This document shows, in pieces, positions 56,200-64,000 of a stretch of DNA of 64,000 nt. The stretch lies in NCBI GenBank assembly GCA_037157565.1, contig JAZHRO010000062.1, positions 930,001 through 994,000 on the forward strand. The letters are read 5' to 3'. The notes beneath the pieces were generated by a model. It ran no database searches, had not been told where the DNA came from, and worked only from the letters and a program-made list of their open reading frames with translations. How positions within the stretch are numbered: the first letter of the stretch is position 1; every line of letters begins with the position of its first letter. The position numbers and the translations under genes are program-made. The stretch comes from Thalassia testudinum (taxonomy: Eukaryota > Streptophyta > Magnoliopsida > Alismatales > Hydrocharitaceae).

Positions 56200-56496
56200 A
56201 GAGCCAACGACGAGGGTTCAACTCCTCATCCCGCCTTCAATCCGCAATGCGACGCGCGAAGGCCAAATCGATCGTTGGATGAAGCACAAATGGTTCTGAT
56301 GCAGGCAACGTGGCGCGTGAAGATGCCTCAATTCGCACACATGAGATCAGATCGTATGCGCCCCTACATGCGTGATTGCACGTGGGGGGTGTGTTAAGGC
56401 GCTGAGAGATCTAAGCTATCTGATCTCTTAATCGGACGGCTGAGATCTTTTGAACGTGCGTATGCGTTGCGTGCATGGAAGAAGAAGAGGCGTAGG
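56200..56496 (+). repeat. Element D 3' LTR, truncated start
   Basis: Matches 36,924-37,222 of the 5' LTR. The B box of the tRNA-like module is kept (56,214-56,225), but the A box was lost in the deletion at 56,198. Solo LTR F interrupts it at GTAGG. Confidence 0.85.
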
Positions 56497-58735
56497 TGAT
56501 AAACGCCAGTTTATCATCATTCTTATGCATTAAAACAAACCTAGCTCTTAGGATTTTGCTCTGCAAATGGGTTTTTGGGCTACATTTAGGCATTAATTAG
56601 GTTAGGCATGCATTACACCTTTTATTATCTTTTTAATGTGTTTTTGTGAGTGTTAAGGATATACAGATTGCCAGATCCCTAGAACCCTAGCACTTAGGAA
56701 GGCAACTGGTGAAGGAGAAGCTCTCACCAACTGGAACTCAACTTGATCCAGCTCACCATAGCTGGAATTCAGCTCACCTAAACTAGGGTTAGCTCATCCT
56801 AGCTCCATTCAGCTCATCTCAACTGAATGGCAGCTTAAGAGAGCTCATCTTAGCTCACCCTAGCTCAGGTCAACTCAGATCCAGCTCAACTTACTTAAGT
56901 CTAGCTCATCTCAGCTCCCATTAGTCCATAGGGAGCTCTAACTAGCTCAGCTGAGTTGACTGGAGTTCACCCCAGCTCAGGTTCAACTACATCCAGCTCC
57001 ACTCAACTCCAGCTAGCTGAAGATGACTTCATTTTAGCTCAGGAAGCTCAAGTCCAGCTCCCGGGGATTCAGCTTAGCTCAACTCAGTTGAGCTAAGCTA
57101 CCTTAACTGCCTCAACTAACTTGATCCTCCCCAGGAGCACCAGACCCAGCTCACCTCAACTCATTATGGTAGAAGCCAGCTCACTTTAGCTTGGCTTAGC
57201 AACTAGTAAAGAACTAGCAAGCTAAGCCAGCTAGAGTAGCTCCATGCCACCCTCTTCAGCAACTGCCAACTCTAGCTCAAGCTCCAGACTTCTCCTCCTC
57301 AACTCCTCTCTTCAAACCCTAGCTCACATTACCTACTCCTCTACTCCATATCTAGCTAAGCTACCTTAGCTTAGCTCAGCTTAGCTAGCATCCAACTCCT
57401 TGGCCATCCTCCACCTTCAACTCAACCCTAGCTAGCTCCACCAACTAAGCTTACCTAGTCCACCTAAGCTACCTAAACCTCTACTCTATTTTGGTGCCAA
57501 AATAGACACCTCTTATCCCCTCAACTACACCCAAAAGGCACCTTATTTTGGCACCAAAATAACCTTCTAGAAGCCCTCCCTTTTGGCGCTAAAACACCCC
57601 CACATCATGGACCTACACCTAACCCTACAACCTATCCTAGCCATCCACTTAACCCCCCTTCTAGAAGCCTTCCAAAACCAAGGCACCTCTCCATGGTTGG
57701 CACCACCTTTAGGTGCCTCTCCACCACCATAACTACCACCTTCACATCCCCCCACTTGGCGCCAACCATTCTCCACTATAAGATCACCTAACCACCTCCT
57801 AAAAGCCATCCTAGCCCTACGCTTCATCTCCACCATAACCACCACCTTCCACCTCTATAAAAACCCATCACCTACCACCATTTTCATCATCCTCCCATTA
57901 GATAATTTCCACCTTACTTCCACCTAAACCTACAGCCAAGAAGAAGGAGTAGAGAAGAAGATTAGGGGGGCACATCACCCGCCCCATTTGGTGCCTTCTT
58001 CTCCCCATTCCTTCCCTTTGTGCCATGCCAAGAAGGAGGAGGATCTTCACCACCAGGAGGACAGCTAGGCAAGGAGAAGAAAGGGTGGTGCACGTCCACC
58101 CTTGAAGGAGATCATTAAAGGCGGTAGCTTCCACCTTGGAGGACACCATCTTGGAGGAGCATAGCAAGGAAGGAGAAGGAGGAGCCCTTTTCAAGCCTAG
58201 CCACTAAGCTTGGAGCAAGGAGCTTCACCACTTCACCATCTTCATCAACTAGGACTTTTGTTTCACTTGTTTTATATTTTCATTGTTGTCATAAGCTTTC
58301 CTCTACTAGTGTAGAACAAGAGTCTGATTTTTTATAAAGTTGCTTTCCTAATCTAGTGCATTTTATTATCTACTTTAGTTTTGTTTTAGGACTTTCACAC
58401 CCTCTTCTCAATTATCCTAGGCCTTCACTTGCCTACAGTGAGCTTGGGAAGAGGTTACTTTGCCACCTAGTTGCTAAAGTAGGTTTTGTCTTTTCCACCA
58501 CCAATTTTCTATTGCCTTATTAAATTCAAAACCCTAAAAAATGATACATTGAAAAAGACCAAAAGGAAAGTTGATTTCCATTTCCAAGCAAGGGATTTGA
58601 TTTGCAAACAATTTGGCCTCCTTGGACGACCCTAGATACCCCACTATCTAGGTTACAAATTTTAAAAGCGAACGGATTTATGATTTACAGCGACTTAAAA
58701 CCCTAATCTTAAAAACTACGTAATTTTCCGCATCA
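56497..58735 (+). mobile_element. Solo LTR F
   Basis: 2,239 bp, TGATAAACGCCAG at the start and TTTTCCGCATCA at the end. Flanks are GTAGG and GCAGG, a duplication with one change. A TATAAAAA box is at 57,856-57,863. It contains an AGCTCA-rich region (about 56,720-57,380) and TTTTGGYGCCAAAA palindromes (57,487-57,780). The start resembles E's LTR start, so a gypsy relative is likely. Confidence 0.8.
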
Positions 58736-59573
58736 GCAGGCACAGGCACGCATCCAGCAACGTGGGGGCTTTAGTGACGATTTTAATCATCACTAAAGAC
58801 CCCTTATTTAATGTTTTAAAAGAAAAATGACCTATTTGCCCATTCAAACCTCACCTATAAATAGCCCTACGACACTTACATATCCTTCTTCCCTTCCTCT
58901 CTTCTCTCACCCCCTCCAAAGCTCTAAGATCTTGTCCCAAACCCGGGATGCTCCATTAGAGTTAAAATTAGAATTTTTCCACCTTCTCATCCCTGTTCGT
59001 GGATCGCCTTTAGTCATCTTATCATCACCATTCGAGAAGCAGATCCCACTGCGACATCCCCCTGCCCCGTCCTCCATCGTCCGTTGTCGTTCTCCTTCGT
59101 CCCGCATCTCACCACCTTTGTCCAGGCGCTCCGTCAACGCGACTCGTCCTCCAAGCAGCCGTCGAGGAGGATAACTTCTCTCCACCTTCTCTTTTATTGC
59201 TTTCTAGCGTAGATTTCCTACTTTCTAGTATAACGAGTAGTTGTAATGAGTAGTTGTAATGAACTTGATTTGATGATTAAGAAATACATGTTCATTCTTG
59301 CTCTATTTTCTCTTTATTTGTATCATTCTCTCTCTCTCTCTTCTATTAATTATTCTTTAAGTAGATCTAGCGTAGATTCAATTCAACTAGCTAATCTACT
59401 TCGTGACAACAAAACAAACGTGATTTTTTATCAAACGTCCACCTCCCTATGTTTGACCCGGAATTCCTTTTGAGTTTCGGTAAATTTATTTGTTTAAGGA
59501 TTTTGTCGCAAATTACACTACAAGGATGGGTTTCAAAACTCAAATCTTTCAGTGTAGATTTTTCGAACCAACA
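58736..59573 (+). repeat. Element D 3' LTR, last part
   Basis: TATAAATA at 58,856-58,863. It ends CGAACCAACA, as in the 5' LTR, and is followed directly by element I's gag. Confidence 0.9.
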
Positions 59574-59746
59574 ATAGGCATTTAGAATACATTCTCTAAC
59601 ATATCCCAAGTAGAAAAATCAACTGATTAGAGGAACATCCCCACTCTTTGCCTCCAATATGTATAATTTGATCCATCAAAGTATGTGGGTTTCGTAGTTG
59701 AATGCCCAATGTTGTTAACAATGGTTGTTGTCACTCTTGTGGCCAT
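59574..59746 (-). pseudogene. gag: Element I gag, N-terminal piece (minus strand)
   Basis: On minus, ATG 59,746 begins MATRVTTTI and leads to the copia gag motif PTYFDGSNYTYWRQR, then a stop where the family has Gln or Lys, then SVDFSTWDMLENVF and another stop. It reaches D's edge in the codons for MPI. The reading frame continues exactly at 36,206 on the other side of D, which fixes D's insertion site to within a base or two. Confidence 0.87.
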
Positions 59747-59786
59747 TTTCATTCACCTAGAAATCACTCCAATAAAATGGTGAAAA

Positions 59787-59801
59787 CCCACTTTGATACC
59801 A
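59787..59801 (-). other. Element I primer binding site, altered
   Basis: On minus: TGGTATCAAAGTGGG, initiator tRNA-Met type with one change in the core (CAAAG for CAGAG). Confidence 0.8.
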
Positions 59802-59803
59802 AA

Positions 59804-62513
59804 TGAGTTTAGCACATGAAGGGGGTGATTTGTGCTTGAAAAGAAAATAATAATAATTAAAATCACACTGCTAATTCAAACTACAATAGAGACAAGTATT
59901 TAGAGAGGAAACTCAAACTAGGAAAAACCTCTACCTAGTTATCCTCTGTTTAGGATTTTGCCCTTGATTAAGCAAGAATCATTGACCACATCACAAATCT
60001 AAGGATGGTGTACCTCTAGTACAACTTCACTTCTTGGACAACCCCAAGAAGTATTTTGTTCCCCTTCTTCAAAGAAGAATAGAAAGCCTACAATCTAGGT
60101 TCCCAACTTTACATAAAAATTTGAAATAAAATGAACAAGTCATATAGAGCCAATAATATATTTAGTGAATGTACATGCAATTAGGACTTGAAACTTTCCT
60201 TTTTTTTTTAATTATAAAAGTAAAGTACTAAGGAAGAGAAATACAAAAGCTCTTCATAAGTGAGAATAAGTAGTTAAGCACTTTATGAACACTTATAAAT
60301 CTCAGGAGAGTTAAAACATATGAGAAAGTGAGAGTAGGTAGTGTGTCTAGGTTCTAAACCGTCACAGGGTATTTATATATAGACCATGATTAGAGGTCTA
60401 GTAACCATAAAAAAATAGAATGAAAACACTTAAATTCAAAGTGAAAATGTGCGATTTTGAAAAGCCAAAATGTAGAATAATGCATCATGAGATGCATTTT
60501 GCAACGCACAGACGTGGCATACCTATGCAACATACTTTTGCACCAATGGAAAATGATTTTGGATGATTTTGACTAGTGCAAAGTGATTTTGCCATGGTGC
60601 AAATGATTCTGGGTGACTTTGCACCGATGCAAAGTAGTGTAAGTACCTCTGTTTTGATGAAATAAAATTATGTTTTATTGTGTACTAATCTTTCAGGATC
60701 ACGCTCGCATAAATCAAGTCAATTATCCTCCGCATGGATCAAAGTGAAGATTATCTTTAGTCAATGTAATTCTTTTATATTTCTTGAGTCTAGAATGACC
60801 GTAAGGAACCTCAAGATTAAAGACAAACCTTTCTAAATCATAAAATAAACATCTAGATAGTATTGATCAACCAATTTAGCCTAACAGTCCAATCCGATTT
60901 TCCCGTAATTGATCGATAATTAAATATTTGATCAATCAGCAATTATTCGACCAATCAAGTTAATTGATCGACCAAAATGAAAATTGATCGACCAATTTGG
61001 TTTGAATGATTTTTCTCAACATTCTAAGAATGCTCCATTTTCACCCATAAATAGGGCTCCACACCCCTCATTTCAAAACACACTTTCAAAGAGAAATCCA
61101 TATAGAAAACTTCTCTCGTGCATTCTCTCCAAGTGCTTCTACGCTTCTATTTTTCATGCTCTCCAAAGCACGTCAATTCGAACCTCTGCAAAAATTTGAT
61201 TTGACTTTCCTTAAGGTTCCATAGGATTATATTATTTTATTTTACTTGTTGCTTTGATTACGGATTCCAAGTTGTTGGGAGAAATCCATTATTGTTGTTG
61301 TTTTTACTTCTCTTCAGGATAAAAAAAGAAGTGGTTTGTAAGAGGTTGTGCCACCCTCGTTCAAGTGGTACATTAGTGGATTGACTAGGTTGCCTAGTCG
61401 GGAAAATCCTAAGCTAGGAGGCTTAGGTAATGGCTTTTACTCGGGAAGGGTTTCCACTATAAATCTGTGTATATTGTGTGATTGTTTTTTTTGTGCCATA
61501 TTTTTACAATTGATATCACTCTTGATCTTGTGTTTGTGGCTAAGTAAGATCCGCAGGTGCACCTCTCAAGTAGTTCTACACTGATGCAAAATGGTCATGG
61601 AATGATTTTACACTAGTGCTGGTGCAAAATAGTTCTACACCGGTGCAAAATTGCACTGGTTTATCATGTCAATGCATTGCAAAATGTGTCAACTTTTGCA
61701 TTTTTGTACCACATCCATTTGAAAAGTTGGAAACAGTTCAAAAATCTCTGAAATTAATTTATTAACACTCATATTAGCCAATCAATGTACTATAGTTAAT
61801 CAATTAATGAAGGAAAATTTGATCAATTAATTTCTGCACATCATAGTTTAACCCAAAACACAAACTTACAAAATTAATCGATTAACAGACTTTGTTAATC
61901 GATTAACCTTATTCCAGGAACTTCCTGATTAGGCCTTTAATAGTTTGATAGATAGCTTGAATCGATTAAGGCTCTTTTCAAACTTGAAATTAATTGATTA
62001 ATCATTTTTCTTAATTGATTAATCATTTTTCTTAATTGATTAATTAGCCATTTTAGACATTGGAAAATTTGAATCGAGTGCCTTTTCACGAAGGGGTGTT
62101 TTTAAACCTAGAACTAACCTTCTAGATGAACCACAACGTTCTTAGTCAATTTATTTTGAATTATTTTGAATTTAAATTGATTTTCTAAATATTTTCCTAA
62201 GAAATGCCATATGTATGAATGAAATACAATTGGCTCTCTAGCAAACTTTTAGAAATATAAAAATTACAAGACTTTCCTTGAAGCTCTTCTTGAAGTTCAT
62301 TTTGAAGCTCCCTTTTTGAATTAATCTTCATTTGCCTTCCAATTAAGCTAAACCATACATGTGTCATTGTGTAAGTAACTCTTTATGCATCATCATCATA
62401 GTATAGCTTTTCCGTATCAATTTAAGTTTTGCATTGTGAAGTTAAGCTAATCTAAAGAATAATCCTTATTTTGTTAACATCAAAATTAGGTTAATTAGTG
62501 CTTTGCACTAACA
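59804..62513 (-). repeat. Element I 5' LTR, reversed, holding solo LTR H
   Basis: About 1.77 kb without the insert. On minus it starts TGTTAGTGC, has TTGATGTTAACAAAA like other SIRE-type LTRs here, and ends next to the primer site. The minus TATA box is at 60,371-60,381. Upstream of it (to the right) are clusters of TTTGCACCGGTGCAAA-type units (60,480-60,635 and 61,570-61,690) and TTAATCGATTAA units (61,760-62,050). Confidence 0.82.
60638..61568 (+). mobile_element. Solo LTR H
   Basis: 931 bp, TGTAAGTACC to GCACCTCTCA, between exact AGTAG duplications (60,633-60,637 and 61,569-61,573). The phrases CTGTTTTGATGAAATAAAA and TTTCACTCGGG-like text resemble copia LTRs here. TTGATCGACCAA-type units lie at 60,900-60,990, and a CATAAATA box at 61,046-61,053 follows them. 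Confidence 0.88.
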
Positions 62514-63759
62514 AACAAAATATACAAAAATCCTATAGAGCCACAATATGAAATGTAAATGCTAGCTCCTATAGGTCAAGGAAACTTCCCTTTGATGGAA
62601 GCGGATGGACGTGTAGGTGCAGCGAATCAATGCTCTCAAATGTAGAGTGATGAGCTTGGAGAGTAGCTAGACAATTTCTCTCTTTGAATCTCTCTTTGTG
62701 TATAAGGTGGGAAGAATTGTATCTAAGGTGTGTCTAATAATGGTAAGCCTCTAGATTATTTATAGAGATGTTAGGAAGGCATTAAACTACTTGGGAGAGA
62801 TCTTACAACCTTTGAGAGTGATTTGGGACATTAACTCTCAAAAGCAAGACAGATTGCACAAAGATTTGCAACTATGAGAACAATATTAGATGTCTAGTAG
62901 AGTGATATGACGTTTGATTTGTCAAGTCAGACATCTGAATAGAATGGGCAGAGGTTTGAAAGAATGGACTCCAAAAGGTTGTCAACATGAACTTGCCTAG
63001 GGGACATCTAATCAAGTGATCATACGACTTAAATGGTATTATCAAACATCTGACCAAATCATTGGCCGTCCATTACTATAATCAAGTCTTTCTTGGATTT
63101 GGGTCTGATGTGAAGTCGTACATCTAGTCTTAATGTTGGTCCTCTAATAGGACATTTGATCTTATGGTTGGACATCTAATGTTGAAATCATCTTAGGATT
63201 TTGGCTTTTAACATAATATCTTCCTCAATTTTGGTTTACAATATTTAACAGGCAACTAAGAGTCATTTAGTAGTGTTATTGGACATTTAAGAAACCTATG
63301 GGACGTCTGTTGATAAGGCTAGATGCCTGATTACCTAAGGTGAACATAACGATTAGATCAAAAAAGGTCTAGAGAAATAATCAATCATCTGAAAATGGAT
63401 TTTCAAACATCCAACAAGAATATAAGATGTCTGATAAGGCAATATATTTGTTGTTTTGTATTTCTATTTTGATTCTAAGTTTTGCCTAAGTATTCTAAGG
63501 TTAAGTAAGTGTGTTTAGGACTTAGGTTATCATACTCGGTCTCTTTACAACATATATAAATAAGGAAAGACAAAAATATATTAAAAGAATAACAAAATCT
63601 AAACTACAAACTTCAAACTCCTCCTTCTTCTGGCTTCCTCAGCTTCTTGCTTCCATGCTTTGGCTTCTTGTTGCTGAAATGTTAATCTTCAAAGGGCAGT
63701 ATAACAGTTATACATTTGTTATCATCAAAATCAAATACTATGCTACTTATGCACCAACA
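62514..63759 (-). mobile_element. B-family-like LTR, reversed and truncated
   Basis: The right end reads GCACCAACA, and the minus start resembles the B family (TGTTGGTGC, then a TTTTGATGATAACAAA phrase). The left part, which would be the LTR end, is missing: LTR I abuts it at 62,513. Degenerate CAGACGTCTG units lie at 62,888-63,435, most with changes at the CpG, so this copy looks old or belongs to a sister family. Confidence 0.72.
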
Positions 63760-64000
63760 CTCTTGTCCTACAAAATTTGCCTCATCTTCCCTTGATTCTT
63801 CTTCTCAAGATCATGCCCATAAGGGTGATAAGAAGCCAGCAACAACAACACCATTCTTTTCTTCTCCTCCTCATTCCTCCCCTTGTCTTCTTCAAACAGA
63901 TTAAGTAGGGAAAATCAAATAACACCAATTAGGGAAAATCTAGCAGTACCATGTGATTGAGGCATAATACCTAGTAGTTTTGAGGGTCCAAGGATTTGGA
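63760..64000. other. No gene seen
   Basis: Short remainder, with an open frame of about 60 codons rich in Ser, Pro and His. There is no family likeness and the window ends here. Confidence 0.4.

Larger units (their letters stand above)
36208..59573 (+). mobile_element. Element D: non-autonomous gypsy-like element with an unrecognised ORF
   Basis: LTRs at both ends close with CGAACCAACA (43,588 and 59,573). Then come a tRNA-Asp-type primer site, a leader with splice-like signals, one long unrecognised ORF, and a 3' UTR shared with element E. I find no gag, protease, reverse transcriptase or integrase. It is inserted in element I's gag; the flanks ATAAG and ATAGG look like a duplication with one change. 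B, E and solo LTR F have since inserted into it. The leader and 3' UTR tie it to Athila/Tat-like elements, and it probably moved using enzymes supplied by a relative. Confidence 0.72.

Overview
This window is plant nuclear DNA made almost entirely of nested LTR retrotransposons. The evidence is plant-type Ty1/copia gag (UBN2-type) and Ty3/gypsy chromovirus proteins, primer sites for plant initiator tRNA-Met and a tRNA-Asp-type site, LTRs of 0.9 to 2.8 kb, and 5-bp target duplications around most insertions. I could not recognise a single host gene. The host is probably a flowering plant with a repeat-rich genome; the sequence does not let me name the species.

Left nest (1-35,910). A SIRE-like Ty1/copia element, called A here, spans 2,335-28,940 and is flanked by TGAAC. 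It carries gag, protease, integrase, a deleted reverse transcriptase, RNase H and a broken third ORF. Four later insertions interrupt it: a Tekay-like Ty3/gypsy chromovirus in its 5' LTR (3,793-14,210, CCTGT), a solo LTR in reverse transcriptase (18,101-20,861, ATGAG), and two solo LTRs in its 3' LTR (24,754-26,433, ACTAG; 26,959-28,671, GCTTA). Further right are a second solo LTR of the 2.8-kb family C (29,188-31,962, GTGGT) and a reversed solo LTR of the A family (32,109-33,437).

Right nest (35,911-64,000). A minus-strand copia element, I, is represented by two gag pieces that join in frame across 23 kb (59,746-59,574, then 36,206-35,911), a primer site and a 5' LTR. Element D (36,208-59,573) sits in that gag. 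D has a tRNA-Asp-type primer site and an unrecognised ORF where gag should be. D is itself split by B (37,273-42,821, TAAAG), a gag-only copia element; by E (45,428-54,373, TTGCT), a reversed Athila/Tat-like gag-only gypsy element that contains solo LTR G; and by solo LTR F. LTR I contains solo LTR H.

Three things stand out. (1) Several unrelated LTR families each carry a cluster of their own short palindrome, mostly just upstream of the TATA box, and every one of these palindromes has CpG at its centre. (2) D and E share a leader with conserved splice-like signals and an LTR module holding tRNA-like A and B boxes, but their coding parts are different. (3) Most elements here are defective or coding-poor, so any past movement of B, D and E must have relied on enzymes from other elements. 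All boundaries were read by eye from repeated ends, TG..CA termini and target duplications.
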